Assembly: GCF_017562075.2 (NCBI RefSeq)
Contig: NC_054085.1
Location: forward strand, 9,203,759 to 9,267,758
DNA length: 64,000 nucleotides
Reading direction: 5' to 3'
DNA from: Anopheles merus
Lineage: Eukaryota > Arthropoda > Insecta > Diptera > Culicidae
Each line of letters starts with the position of its first letter. The stretch's first letter is position 1. This document shows, in pieces, positions 1 through 11,200 of the stretch. A program made the translations under genes and the position numbers. The notes beneath the pieces are model-generated. The model worked only from the letters and a program-made list of their open reading frames with translations, was not told the DNA's origin and made no database searches.

Positions 1-968
1 AACAGAGAATGACGTTTTTTCTATGACGAGATCATTGACTTTAATTTGATGGAAACTAGAAGCAAGGTCGAGTGTAGTGAAATATTTATTCCCACCTAAC
101 TGGTCAAGAATATTTTGAATGTCTGGGATAGGGTATTTTTCAAAGATGGTTTTCTGATTAAGACGCCTATAATCGATCACTAATCGTAGCTTTTTCTCTC
201 CGTCAGAACATTCACTGTTTCCTTTTTTTTGAACGACCCAAAGTGGCGAGTTCCAGGCGGATCGTGAAGGACGAATAATACCGTCCGCTAACATCTTTAA
301 AATTTGTTGTTCCACTTCGTTTTTATAAGCGACGGGGTAGGATAGCTTTTTTGATACACCGGTGCATCATCTGTGGTTCTTATTCGACATTCGACATTAG
401 TGGTACACGTCAGCTTTGAGTCTGTATCGTGAAAAGCATGACTGTGTTGGTTAAGAACTGTAACGAGAGATTCTCGCTCTTCTTCTGTTAGGTGTGCGAT
501 GTGTGTGTTAGATTCTACGTCAAGTATCTGATCGATTGTCGCACTACTATACTCACGACAGATTTTTTTCGGATAATAAAAATGTAGTGGTATTTTATAC
601 TTGCTATTGTCCGGCTTTGTGAGTTCGATTTCTCGGGCACGTGTAATCAAATTGATATTGTGTGCAAATACTATTTCAGTCCCAATTATGCCATCAAAAA
701 AGTCGTGAAAGTTGTACACCACAAATTTATATTTTGTTTCTAGCACTGGAGAGAAAATATCAAGAAAAACTACTTGCGAAGCACTTCCTATCCTGGCAAC
801 ACTTTTAAACTGTTTTGTTTCACTTCTATCTGTTTCACTCTCTATCACATTTGCCCACTATTCCGAAATAATGTTTATATTTGCACCACTATCAACTAGG
901 AGTTTAATAAAACCATGTTCTGTAGGCACTTTAATAAACGGCAACACTAACCCACTGTTTTTTACCAT
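1..968 (-). pseudogene. pol: pol fragment: protease and start of reverse transcriptase, broken
   Basis: In the -1 frame relative to gag, the sequence opens with an aspartic protease active-site motif (L-V-D-S-G-A-N). An in-frame TAG follows at 860-858, a few codons downstream. The frame then continues (848-297) through the protease-RT spacer. Near 339-345 a one-base loss shifts the frame. The RT core that follows in another frame, down to position 1, shows clear gypsy RT signatures such as 'VIDYRRLN' and 'FTTLDLASSFHQI'. The catalytic YxDD box, RNase H and integrase would be outside the window. Two independent lesions make this a dead copy, unless the stop is read through. Confidence 0.85.
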
Positions 969-1807
969 GGCAGGCTGTTGGTATTGGAGCCTGTCCCAAT
1001 AAAAGTTGGGCTACACTGAGCTGCCGCGCTATCATTCTCTTGGTGAGCGTAAGCTTGAGCCGGCCGGTTTTGATAATGCAAATGTGTGCGCATGGTACGA
1101 TCTACTTCTATCGGCTCTTGACGCGTGTGTGTTTCGCTCGGTATTGGTGCGTGCGGTTTTTGTTTCGGGAGGAACTTTTGTGTTGGTAGGAAACCTTGTG
1201 CCGATGTACCTTTTCGTAATTTTTCGAGCTCCACACAAAGTTCATATGCCATATTCAAGCTGTCTGGCGCAGCTGTTTTAACTAATATTTCTAAGTCACT
1301 ATTTAATCCCCTTATAAAACTATCTACGACTTTATCTTTAAAGTAATCTAAAAACGTATTGTTAGGAGAATCATACTTAACATTATTTTGAATGTGGTTT
1401 GTAATAAATGTAAGAAGTTCGTTCACTCTACCGAAGTATAATTCGATATTTTCATAATTCTTACGCTTAATTGTAGTAAGTTCGTAATCTAATCTCATCA
1501 AATCACGACGATCACTGAACTTTTTCACCAACACTTCTTTGATTGCTGACCAATCAAATCCTACATTACTGGCATGTAAAGCGGCCGATGCCGCACCAAT
1601 TATTTTTCTACGCACTGTACGTTCTATTATTCCAAATTGCGTCGGGCAATTTGCAAATGCGGAATAGTAGTTGTATATTCCGTCGACATCCTCAACCCAG
1701 GTGTTGAGATGTTTCGGGTTACCGTCAAATTCCGGCAACATTTTAAGGATGTCAGGGACCTGTCCCATTTGTATGAAGAATTTCATTTCTTCTTGGCGTT
1801 GTTCCAT
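962..1807 (-). CDS. gag: Gag polyprotein of gypsy-type retrotransposon
   Basis: An open frame of 281 residues starts at an ATG about 240 bp after the primer binding site and ends at TAA (964-962). The residue 20-190 region has the retrotransposon Gag look: an F-D-G-N-P start, a conserved W at a 'NTWVEDVDGIY' stretch, then helical segments including 'YFGRVNELL' and 'FIRGL'. The C-terminal third is basic and Gln/Pro-rich, with no CCHC zinc knuckle, as in the gypsy/17.6 group. Its role would be forming the virus-like particle that packages element RNA. The stop overlaps the pol frame, where an ATG sits in the -1 frame (ATGGTAA). It is intact, unlike pol next to it. Confidence 0.85.
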   Translation of the reverse strand: MEQRQEEMKFFIQMGQVPDILKMLPEFDGNPKHLNTWVEDVDGIYNYYSAFANCPTQFGIIERTVRRKIIGAASAALHASNVGFDWSAIKEVLVKKFSDRRDLMRLDYELTTIKRKNYENIELYFGRVNELLTFITNHIQNNVKYDSPNNTFLDYFKDKVVDSFIRGLNSDLEILVKTAAPDSLNMAYELCVELEKLRKGTSAQGFLPTQKFLPKQKPHAPIPSETHTRQEPIEVDRTMRTHLHYQNRPAQAYAHQENDSAAAQCSPTFIGTGSNTNSLPW

Positions 1808-2046
1808 CTTTTTTTCTAACTAGATTCTAACTAGGCAGACGTAGATTACAAAAAAAAAAATGATCGAACGGTCTTTCACGATGAATAAATTAGTGCACCT
1901 ATTCGCGCTACAACACCGCAAATCACCAATTGGAAGGCGATAGCTCTAAGGCTGGATGCCGTATTCTCTGGTTGAACAAAGACAGCAATAGGTAGCTTCA
2001 CTCCAGTAGTAGGAGCTTATACGTTTACTATTTTTTTTTTCTTTTT

Positions 2047-2058
2047 ATTCGGGCGCCA
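2047..2058 (-). other. primer binding site, tRNA-Lys type
   Basis: The minus strand reads TGGCGCCCGAAT immediately inside the LTR. TGGCGCCC is the usual complement of the 3' end of a tRNA-Lys used to prime minus-strand DNA synthesis in many gypsy elements. The leading T may be shared with the LTR end. Confidence 0.75.
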
Positions 2059-2245
2059 GTTATCGAGTCGAGTCGCTTCTCTTCGGAGGTTGTTTACAGA
2101 CTGAGTTTATTCTACCAAAAATATCCATTACATATGTGTTTCACGCATACTTATAATTAGACCTAACACTATCAACGCAATACTACTTAGCGCTATATCT
2201 AATAACCTATACAAATACTAATAAGATATTTACAGCGTGGTAACT
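2058..2245 (-). repeat. probable 5' LTR of the gypsy element
   Basis: On the minus strand the segment begins AGTTA and ends TAACT, a perfect 5-bp terminal inverted repeat, and its end abuts the primer binding site. An AATAAA polyadenylation hexamer lies about 50 bp from its 3' end (plus-strand 2105-2110 region). A length of about 188 bp is short but acceptable for this class. The inner border is well supported by the primer binding site. The outer border rests only on the inverted repeat, because the second LTR is not in the window. Confidence 0.55.
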
Positions 2246-3166
2246 TCGATACAAACGATTTACCAGGCATTTAGAAATGCATAGATTAATTGATTGCGGA
2301 ATTGATTGATTGATTTATGCTTCACCCGAAACAGTCGAATTGTCCAGTTTATTTTCAAGCCAGTGTGTGAAAGCGTTGACCCCCAACACAACAAGATCAA
2401 TTTTAAGTCATTAAAACTTTATAAACAATAGGAAGACAACAATCGATCCCGATGAGTCAGGATAAACGGCGCTCCACTGTATTTCGATATACGCGATGTA
2501 AAATTTCACATCGGAATTCATCGAAAATCGGCGAGAAATTTCGCTCTTCGTCTATTTGCACAGTTATGCCTTGAGTGGATTGCGTTGCGAAACCAGCAGA
2601 CAACAAGCTAGACAAGAGTGTGACAAGTCTGAAAAGAGTGTGGAATTCTTTCGCAAAAAGATTGCACATGCATCGTGCTGCTTTCCTCGAATAGGTAAAA
2701 CTTTAATTGTGGCAGGCCACTGATACGTCCACTACCAGCTGACGTTTTTTATGGTTATTGGGGGGATTTGCTGGTTTGTTTTGATTTGCAATATTACGCA
2801 AGCGATAGGGAATATGAATGGAAAAGGCAAAATTTCGAATTACGAGTAACATTATTGACCTTTAGCATAGGGAATTCCATAAACAAACACGAAAAGGTTG
2901 TTTATTAAACCCAAGCATCTGTATCAAGTTCAACTTGGTACTGTACGAAGGGTCATTATCAGTACTCGTTTGACTAATCCTCCTTTTTAATATAGCCAAA
3001 AATGTGCCTTTTTGTTGGACATAAAGGCTATCAATGGGGTTTGGCTGTTGAATTCCTGTCTGATTTTGTTTAATGATTTTTTCTTTTATGTTGCTTGCGA
3101 GGTACAATACTGATAAACACTTCTTTCCATGATTTTTTTTCTTGTTTTGCTGCCTTTCTTGGACAG
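2246..3166. other. intergenic DNA, no recognised gene
   Basis: This is AT-rich spacer between the retrotransposon and the FREP promoter. A 70-codon minus-strand frame (2457-2669) begins with a hydrophobic stretch but matches no family I recognise and has no promoter or supporting context. I leave it uncalled. Nothing else stands out. Confidence 0.5.
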
Positions 3167-3206
3167 TATAAAAAGAAGCTGAATCAACTGTTGGCCAGAG
3201 TCATTC
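3167..3206 (+). promoter_or_regulatory. core promoter of FREP gene: TATA box and initiator
   Basis: TATAAAAA occurs at 3167-3174. TCATTC at 3201-3206 fits the arthropod initiator TCA(G/T)T(C/T), and its A lies about 36 bp after the TATA start, slightly longer than the usual 30-31. The predicted leader to the ATG at 3240 would be only about 37 nt and unspliced. Confidence 0.65.
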
Positions 3207-3239
3207 AGTAGTAATCATAGCGACCGGTGCTTGAGCAAA

Positions 3240-4361
3240 ATGTACGTTCTGAAGGTGATCGTACCGTTACTGCTGATGTTGTTTCTTTCGCATACAGGCC
3301 GAAGCGACAATCCTCATAACGCCACACATAGGTTCCTGCCAGGGTTTGCATACGAGATGATTGCAAACAAATTGGAGTACATGCAGGACAAACTGAACGA
3401 AATGGAATCCGCTATAAAGGAGGATCGGAAGCTCATCGATCAGCAAACTGACGCAATTCACGCAAATCACGCACAGATGAAGGAGGACATGCAATTGCTC
3501 GTTCGGAAGTTCGTCGATGCGCAAACTCAGTCAAACAAAGCGCTCATTGAGGCAGCCAACGCTAACCAAGCAAAGATGAGGGAGGAGATCCAACTGCTCG
3601 CTCGCAAGTGTATTGATCATCAGACTGAGACATTTGAAACTAATAACGCACAGATCCGGGAGGAGATTCAGCAGCTCGCGTCAAAGAAAGATCTTGCTCG
3701 GTTTATGACCATTTCCGGCTTGAACCTTCACAGTATTTCGTTTGAATCATGCAAAGAAAATATATTGAAGCGATCGGGTCAATATCTAATACAACCTACT
3801 GAGAAAAATAAACCGTTTCGAGGATATTGTGAGCAGACTGCTTTCGGAGGAGGTTGGTTAGTGTTCCAGTATCGTTACGATGGATCGGTGGACTTTTACC
3901 GCAATTGGGCCGACTATCGGAATGGGTTTGGCAGCATGGATGGAGAGTTCTGGCTAGGGTTGGAGCATTTACATCGCATAACATCGGCACGAAAGCACGA
4001 GCTGCTGGTAGAACTGAAAGACTTTGAAGGAAACTACATGTACGCACGGTATGATGAGTTCGCGATCGGCAGTGAGGAGGAGCAATATCCGTTAGCAAAG
4101 CTCGGATCGTACACGGGAACGGCAGGAGACTCATTGATTGGCCACAAGGGCATGAAGTTTACGACGAAGGATCGGGACAACGACTTGGCAAGATCAAACT
4201 GCGCTAGTAACTGGAAGGGAGCATGGTGGTACAACGCATGTCACGGTGCAAATCTTAACGGACTGTACAGGAACAGTGTGAACGGAGAAAATATTGTTTG
4301 GAACGCTTACAAAAGGTACTGGGGTTTGGCATACTCAAGAATGATGATTCGCGAGATCTAA
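3240..4361 (+). CDS. secreted fibrinogen-related protein (FREP/FBN lectin)
   Basis: The protein is 373 residues and intronless. ATG at 3240 is chosen over the in-frame TTG at 3231: it sits in a good context (AAAATG), and a signal peptide follows directly (residues 1-22, a Leu/Val/Met-rich core). An N-glycosylation sequon is at N27. Residues 40-155 form a charged helical coiled coil built from related repeats around 78-99, 111-132 and 137-149. Residues 168-373 are a fibrinogen C-terminal globe with C171/C197 and C321/C334 as likely disulfides, a calcium-loop-like D311-x-D-N-D315, and the signature 'WWYNACHGANLNGLY'. The family is haemolymph pattern-recognition lectins that bind bacterial or parasite glycans and act in innate immunity. 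C124 in the coil could make an interchain bond. A broken paralogue lies 1.7 kb downstream. Ligand and individual family member cannot be told from sequence. Confidence 0.93.
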   Translation: MYVLKVIVPLLLMLFLSHTGRSDNPHNATHRFLPGFAYEMIANKLEYMQDKLNEMESAIKEDRKLIDQQTDAIHANHAQMKEDMQLLVRKFVDAQTQSNKALIEAANANQAKMREEIQLLARKCIDHQTETFETNNAQIREEIQQLASKKDLARFMTISGLNLHSISFESCKENILKRSGQYLIQPTEKNKPFRGYCEQTAFGGGWLVFQYRYDGSVDFYRNWADYRNGFGSMDGEFWLGLEHLHRITSARKHELLVELKDFEGNYMYARYDEFAIGSEEEQYPLAKLGSYTGTAGDSLIGHKGMKFTTKDRDNDLARSNCASNWKGAWWYNACHGANLNGLYRNSVNGENIVWNAYKRYWGLAYSRMMIREI

Positions 4362-4377
4362 CGAGTACTTTAATTTT

Positions 4378-4383
4378 AATAAA
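4378..4383 (+). promoter_or_regulatory. polyadenylation signal of FREP gene
   Basis: AATAAA lies 17 bp after the stop codon, giving a very short 3' UTR, common for compact haemolymph-protein genes. Confidence 0.7.
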
Positions 4384-6009
4384 TGAAAATTAATTCAGCA
4401 CAATCGTTTAATTCTTGCATACCAAGGGATTGCAAGGGATCATAGGGATTGGATCAGGTATTGACGTATCACATAAAATCGACTTAGCCCAATTGCATCT
4501 GACAACAGTTTACAGTTGTTGCTGCTAAATGCTACTTTTTAATAATGTCTAGTAATTTTTATCGGTAATTCATTAATTCATATTCATTATGTATTAGTGT
4601 AGAAAAGCATTTTTCAACCGGTGTGGCATAAATATAACAAATCAATAAACATTAAACCATAACCTGGTTGTTACAGGTGGAACGGGTACAGCGGGTGAAA
4701 TGTAATTCGTATCAACTTAAAAAGTAAAAAACAAAATAGACAACAAAAATAGACAAACGTCTATATATAAGTGCGAGGGTTTCACACGGCGAGTCCCATT
4801 TTGCTTCACAAGACCATTTTGTAATAATAAAAGTTTATTTGGTTTTTGAAGCTCACGTATGACAGTCGTATCATCCAGCTAACAATACAATTAAGTTTTG
4901 TCTTTTGCTCGAGTTGGTTAAAATGTATTGTATGGTGAAGTGTGATACAAATACAGGCAAATAGTACTTACTGCTGAAGATTATTTCATCAAAAGTAACG
5001 GTAATAGCCTAATTCTTATCTCTCCCGGGACAAATTACTCCTATTCTGATTTAGCAAGTTAGTTGATTTGATTTTGATGATTCACAATTTTCATTGTCAG
5101 CCGAAATTGATAGATTTCAGCTTTCTTACTGATATTCGTTACATAAACATTTATGAAGATTCCCTAACTAGCCAAACTTGAATATTTTTTGCAGTGGCAA
5201 CGACTTTTGTAATGAAAATAATGCACTACCGTAAATTAATTTAGTTAAAATACACGATCTCATATCGATTCTTCGACGACTGTTTTGACTTACACATTGA
5301 TTTGGGACATTTACAAATACAGTCATATCTCGGGGGGTGTTTAGCGTGTATAACGAACTCCTTGATGAATTAATCAATATTTTTGAAATTAGGGGGTTTG
5401 TTTCTTATTTCACAAAATTCTCAAACAACTTTGGTCATGTTACCAATCTGTTGCAAATAAAATTAGGTTATTTGTGCTTCTAATACAAGCGAATAGGGAG
5501 TTTGCATCAGTTTGCATTGGTTTTCATGAGGTATTTTATGAGATTTAGTTTTTGATCTCATACTTTTATGGTTCTTTTTTTATTACCTTTAATCATCTAT
5601 TCAAAGAACCAGTGAGATCAACTGATTTTTCATGTTTCAAACCTCTTTCATTTTCCTTATGTTTTTCCTTAGCAATTGAATTCGCATCTCAGGAGCAATT
5701 GAAAAGTTGCTATCCGTGTAAAACGACCCCCTAAATTGGATTTTGATAATTTATCCTGAATGGATGTCTTTAGGTTAATTTTCTCTGTCAATTGGAACAG
5801 TGTAGGGAGTTTTGTGGACTTATGTAGCGCAAAAGGTAAAGTATACACATATATAGCTTAAAGTATATACATTAAGCGACTGATAATACAGACCAGAAAC
5901 CGCACAGAGCGGGACAATCTATCTTCTTTGGTTGGAATTCAACACGAAAATACCGCGCAAAGTAAGATCGCAAAAATTAGTTCTGCAGTATTGAACAAAA
6001 TATATCAGT
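4384..6009. other. intergenic spacer between the two FREP copies
   Basis: This is AT-rich DNA without a convincing reading frame. Short frames at 5168-5377 (minus) and 5552-5734 (plus) are not protein-like. I found no signal-peptide or coiled-coil start for the downstream pseudogene here, so its 5' end appears lost or too diverged to see. Confidence 0.5.
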
Positions 6010-6984
6010 TTAATCGTTTGCTGGGTTCGCGTTGAAAATTGTGACAAATAAGCTGGTGTATCTGCACCACAAGAACTTAGAAATTGCGGTAAAGGAGCAT
6101 CGAAATGTACATCGGTTGGAATCTGCCACACATTGTCAGCCTGCAGACGTAGTCGACTCCCATCTTGAAAACTTCGATGAAGAGTCAATCGGAAACGATA
6201 ACGGAAATGAGTATATATGTAATGTAATGTTTGTAACCGAACTCATTTCAAGAAGGCCACTGGCGGTCCATTAAATTTGTATCAATAAATAACAAATAAC
6301 AAATTTCAAAACCTGCCATCTAATGACGATCACACCCTGTTCAAGGTAAATCCATCTTTATATTTTCGCAGTATCTCGTTTCTATCGCTCAAGGAAAATC
6401 CATCGAATTGCACAGGAGAGTTCCTGAGTTCCTACCTAAAATGATGAACCTTTCTTCGGATATTGTAGCAAGCCGTCTTTGGAGGAGTATGGCTAATGAC
6501 CCAGTATCGTTACGACGGATCGGTGGACTTTATCACAACTGGATCGAGTATCGGAATGGGTTTGGCAGCATGAACGAAGAGTTTTGGCTCGAGCTGGAGC
6601 ACTTACATCGGTTGACATCATTGCGAAAGTACAAGCTGCTGATGGAGCTGAAAGACTTTGATGGAAACTACAAGTACGCACGGTATGATGAGTTTGAGAT
6701 TGGCAGGGAGGAGCACTGATATCGACTCACAAAGCTGGGATCGTACACAGCGCCTGCTGTTCCTGTGGTACAGATCCGCAAAGGCATGAAGTTTACGACA
6801 AAGGATCGGGATAATGTCAGGTGAAAACTGTGCTATGTTCTATCAGGATGCATGGTGGTACAACAAATACCACGGTGCAAATCTGAACGGACTGTATAGG
6901 AACAACGTGAGTGCCGAAAATAAAGTTAAATAAAGACCAAAATTAGGATTGGCATACACAAGAATGATGATACGCGAGACATAA
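6010..6984 (+). pseudogene. degenerate FREP paralogue
   Basis: Stretches collinear with the intact FREP gene occur in order. Around 6013-6110 is the start of the coiled coil ('GFALKIVTNKLVYL' against 'GFAYEMIANKLEYM'). From about 6372 is the start of the fibrinogen domain. From 6500 to 6715 is a well-conserved core including 'EYRNGFGSM' and 'YARYDEFEIG'. Then comes an in-frame TGA at 6717-6719, a further conserved 'KGMKFTTKDRDN', a short deletion with frameshift near 6815, the 'AWWYN' and 'HGANLNGLYRNN' region in the shifted frame, another stop near 6930, and the terminal 'MMIRE' just before TAA at 6982-6984. No signal peptide is recognised. It cannot encode a full FREP. Confidence 0.88.
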
Positions 6985-7030
6985 TGTCTGTTGCTCTGTA
7001 ATTTGTTTGTAATATAGTCGCAGAAATACT

Positions 7031-7036
7031 AATAAA
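7031..7036 (+). promoter_or_regulatory. relic polyadenylation signal of FREP pseudogene
   Basis: AATAAA is 46 bp after the pseudogene's terminal stop, equivalent to the signal of the intact copy. This suggests that the copy arose by DNA duplication including flanking sequence. Confidence 0.45.
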
Positions 7037-8274
7037 TGCATTAGTAACAGATGTGAAGTAAAGAGCAAGTTTTTATTTCGGATTTACAGGGAAAGCTGCT
7101 CACTGCACTGCGTTTATCATTGTGAATTTTTATTTCAGCATTTTTTGCACAATCCCCATGATCTGCTTCATAATGTTCTCGTTTAATACTTTTTTTTCCA
7201 TATTATCGCTTATGCCTTGTTAACTAATAACAGTATGTTTTCTTTTTTTGCTCAAATTTCCTTTTCTTATTTTTCATGTGTTCCACTCTCTCTCTCTTTC
7301 TCTCTGTTTCGCTCGCTTTATCTCTCTTCCACTTGCTCGCTGTGTGTTTTTTTCTTGTTTTACGCGTAGTTTTGTCTTCTTGTCCCTCATTATGGGTCTT
7401 TTAATATCATTTGTGTGTCGTTTCTGTCTGCCAAATTAGACGAATGTTTTGGAGTGATAAAACACCCCTTTTTGTTTAGCACTTTCATCTTCATCTGATT
7501 AGCATTTGCACGTATTACAATGCAGATCAAGAATGTTATCCTTACAGAGCAGAAGAAGCATCATCGTTTCGGTTTGTCGTTTCTTCTACTGTAAACTGTA
7601 ACACATGGCATCGCGCACCGTCGCAAAAAGGATATACACTGTTCAGCTTGGGGAAGATTAGGAATGCTCCGCAAAATGACCCTCTCCTGGTTGGGGTTAG
7701 GTGTACAGATTATCAGCGCGAACCTTAAGCGAACGGGCTACGGCTTAGCTTATCATAGTATTGGATTTTTATTTTTACTATTTTGTTTGTCTCTAGCATC
7801 AGAAGGAAAAACTTAACAAACATGACCGCTCGGTGTGGCCCACTTCGATCGTACTCACTTTGGCCATTACGCATTATTTTTACAGTTTTTTTTGCTGGCT
7901 GCTTTAGTTCTATCGGTTTTTAGTTCTCTTCCCCGTCTCATAGCGATTTGCTTGCGTTCGCTTCATCTGTTACTGCTTTGGTTGGTTTATTCGTTACACG
8001 TTTTGCAATATTACTTACTGGCTGGTTGACAACATTTTATGAAGCATTCTAACCATTCACTGGAGCTCATTTCGGTTTTAGCTTTGTATCGTTTTTTATT
8101 TTTTACTTCGGTTGCGTTTACTAATTATGATTTTTTGGTTTTATCGTTCCATTACCGTACAATGTGAAGCTCTTGTGTTTCCTTCGTAAAAACACAATTA
8201 TATCAACAAGCAGTTTATCTTCGTTTTGGTACATTTTAATAAGAGCTAGCAAATGAAACCAAGAGAAGAAGAGA

Positions 8275-8294
8275 AAGAGAGAGAGAGAGAGAGT
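8275..8294. repeat. (GA)n microsatellite
   Basis: This is a run of GA dinucleotides with one T interruption within a longer purine-rich stretch. Confidence 0.8.
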
Positions 8295-11200
8295 GAGAGA
8301 GCTTACAAAACTTCCGCAAGTGTTTAAAAAAAATGGAAAAAATATCTATTGCTATTGTTCGAAAAGGAAAAACATAACATGATAATATAGTAAAACAAAA
8401 GAGAGAGAAATGCTAAGTTTTACTTGCTTCTTGCGTCATCTTCCCTTACCATGAAAGCGCTTTGTATATCCGGGCAAATACTTGGTAGCTTGGTTTATCT
8501 TGCTTTATGTTCGTCGTATTCTCTTCTTTGCTATTTATCTTTTCTCGTCTCTTTGTTATAATATCAATAGTTTTACATGAGTATATGCAATATATCTATA
8601 TATGTTTGTGTGTGTGTATGTTTAGTGAGTGAGTGCTTGCAGTTTTTTTTCCGCTTCGTTTTACTCTTCGGTTCACCTTTTCACTTTCGCGCACAGTTCG
8701 GTAAAAGGTTTTTTTTAAATACGTTTTTGTCTACTTTAGCTTTTACGTAGCGTTTGTTTGTTCTTTTTATTTGTTTTGAATGAGTTTCTTTTTTTCGTGA
8801 ATATTTAACAATGACAGCTCGGTTTCTAGGTGGTTTTGTGTGAGTGTGTTTTTTCTTTTCACTAGTTTTAATGCCATGTTTTGTTACGAGTATGATGCGT
8901 TTTTGTTGAATGATTCAGTTTTCTTTCGTTCTGCCTAGCCTTCTTTTCTGGAGATAGCTATCGTTTGTCATTTTTAAGTGACCTTTTTGTGATCTATACA
9001 TAGAATGTTGTTTTATACACAAGACATACGACACTGTCTCTGTTGGTTCAAAGCACCACGGCTCGGCAATGGCGCCACTTTGTATGAGTAAGAACGATGC
9101 TTTCGTTTGGGTAATATTAGTTATACGCATGATTACACGGAAACAGCCAGACGGTTGCGCACACGTATGATAAGGATGATGAAGGGTTGCGTGGCTTCTG
9201 CTTAGCCCAGATTGATTGCTTCTCTTACTAGCAAAGCAAAGCCCCTTTCATCTTACTTTAAGATTTTTCATTTCATCCTTTGGCCTACCATTCCCAATCC
9301 TTAACGCCAACAATCAGTAGCAAACGTTTAAACCGTTGGGATTTTTTTATCTTTTTTGAAAAGGAAGGTTTGAAAGAAACTGCTACAAATATAGGGGTGG
9401 TTTTAGGTTCACTTCTTGTTTGAATATGTGTTGATTACGAGTGTGCTGTTGTTGTTGTGGGTTTACCGTTTTCGACACACTACTTACCACAGACCAGTTT
9501 GCCGATTTTCGGTGTGACTTGTTATGTTTCTGTATATAATTATAGTATGGAGGTGATGTTGGGTTTTTACACTTTTCTTTTCATGTTTTGTGTTTTAAGT
9601 TTCTGTTTTCAAAGTCTGAAAATAGCTATCTCTTATTTGCCACTGATTGCGCTGCTGCTTTTGCGCACGGTTGTACCATGCTACATTACTCTATCGTTCT
9701 TTCCGCTTTCTTGTCACACACGTTCGTGTTCGGTTTTGTCGTACTTGATTTGTTGTGTTGTACAGTGATTAATAGGTAGGTATAAATAATGATCAACGAT
9801 TATGTACATCGTAAGAAGCGTTTGCCTCACTGTTCATTGTGGGCTTACACAGCACTGTCATCGAAGTGCTGCTTGCGTTTGCTAGTTAGTTTGTGTACTT
9901 TTACATTCACTGCTTTCCACACATCCATTTCGCATTCTTCTTTTGTTGCTTTCTACAGTTACCTCTTCGCCTTCTTTCCTATACTTTTCATCTATGAAGC
10001 TTTCTGTTTTATCTTTCGCTCGCTTTTAAATATGTATATATAGGACTGTATATAATCTTCTTTATTTCCTTACATTTTCCGTTCGTCTCATAAGACTTTC
10101 ATTGCAGAGTGCGTTGCCACGTTTGGTTTAAACTGCAAGCGAGCAGTGCTTGCCAATTGTCGACTGGCGTGGACGCAGCTCGGTTCAAAGTGATGCAAAG
10201 CAGCCTCAAAACGAAGTCAATCCAGTCTGATCGATGCATGAAATAATGTTCGAGCATTCCATTGATTCGTCGTGCTGGTTTCGTGGGCTCGTTTAGCAGA
10301 TTAGTGTTATCTTTCCGATTCGGACGACACGATTACCGTGCAGCGTGGCGGGAAGTGTTTAGGTGCGAAGGAATTGCAAAGATGCCCCTTCCGAACCCAG
10401 CCCAAGGACGTAGTAATTCAAATAAATCGAAACATATCGCCCGCTTTGCTATCACGCGTTTTGCTCAGTTCTTAAGAAGCGAAGCTCTCGTTCCTATCCA
10501 TGCTACTTAAACGTGGCCAAGTACCAAGGCGTCACGCTTTAACACTGAAGCTGAAGACATCTAAGTTAAACGGTTCCACTAAAGGGTTAAACAATTTGCG
10601 TAACAAAGTGCCTCAAACACACTGTACCAAATGGTGAGCGGTTCAATTTGTCTGTTTGAGGAATATAATCACTTTTGTTCAAGCAACACCGATTGCTGCT
10701 CCGATTTCCCGTCGGGCGATCGCTACCATCTCCTTATCACTCATCAGTCGAGATTTTGCCGTTACGCCGTGTACCTTTTTACTATTTCTTTCCTTTTTTG
10801 CTGATTGAATGGGTACAACGCTACAGCAACGGGTTACTTCATATCGCTTTTGCTACGCATCTGGTTTCTTTTGTACACAGCATTGTTTGTAGCACAACCA
10901 CTCCCCGAAAGACAAAAAAAAGTAAAATAGCACTAAAATGCAAATGTTTTCCCCCCTTTTTTGCTAGCAAAACTTCTACACCCGATCGTGATAGATCGTT
11001 TATAGATAAAAAAAAAACATGTTCACTAAACAAACAGCCAATTGTGTGGACGTAGTACCGTACTACGGCAAGCAGATACGTGTGCTAGACGATTTAATTT
11101 CAGCTAAGTTTGACCGAAAGCAGCGCAGTAAAAAGCTCTAGCAATAATTGTACACTACTTTATGATTTCAATGTCTTTTTTTCTTCTTCTGTTTGCAATG

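Larger units (their letters stand above)
1..2245 (-). mobile_element. Ty3/gypsy LTR retrotransposon, 5' part, cut by window edge
   Basis: Read on the minus strand, the order is probable LTR, primer binding site, untranslated leader of about 240 bp, gag, then protease and the start of reverse transcriptase. This is the standard order of a Ty3/gypsy element. The rest of pol and the other LTR would lie left of position 1, so target site duplication and LTR identity cannot be tested. gag is open. pol carries a nonsense codon in the protease and a one-base frameshift before the RT core, so this copy should not produce a complete Pol. The class is secure; I cannot name the family. Confidence 0.9.

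Noticed and set aside
1006..1281. Plus-strand frames across gag
   Set aside because: Antisense shadows of the gag reading frame.
2457..2669. 70-codon minus-strand frame with a hydrophobic N-terminus
   Set aside because: No recognised family, no promoter or polyadenylation context; length is within chance expectation.
6351..6371. Apparent 31-bp intron GTAAAT...TTTTCGCAG in the FREP pseudogene
   Set aside because: Too short to be spliced in insects; the parent gene is intronless, so this is chance.
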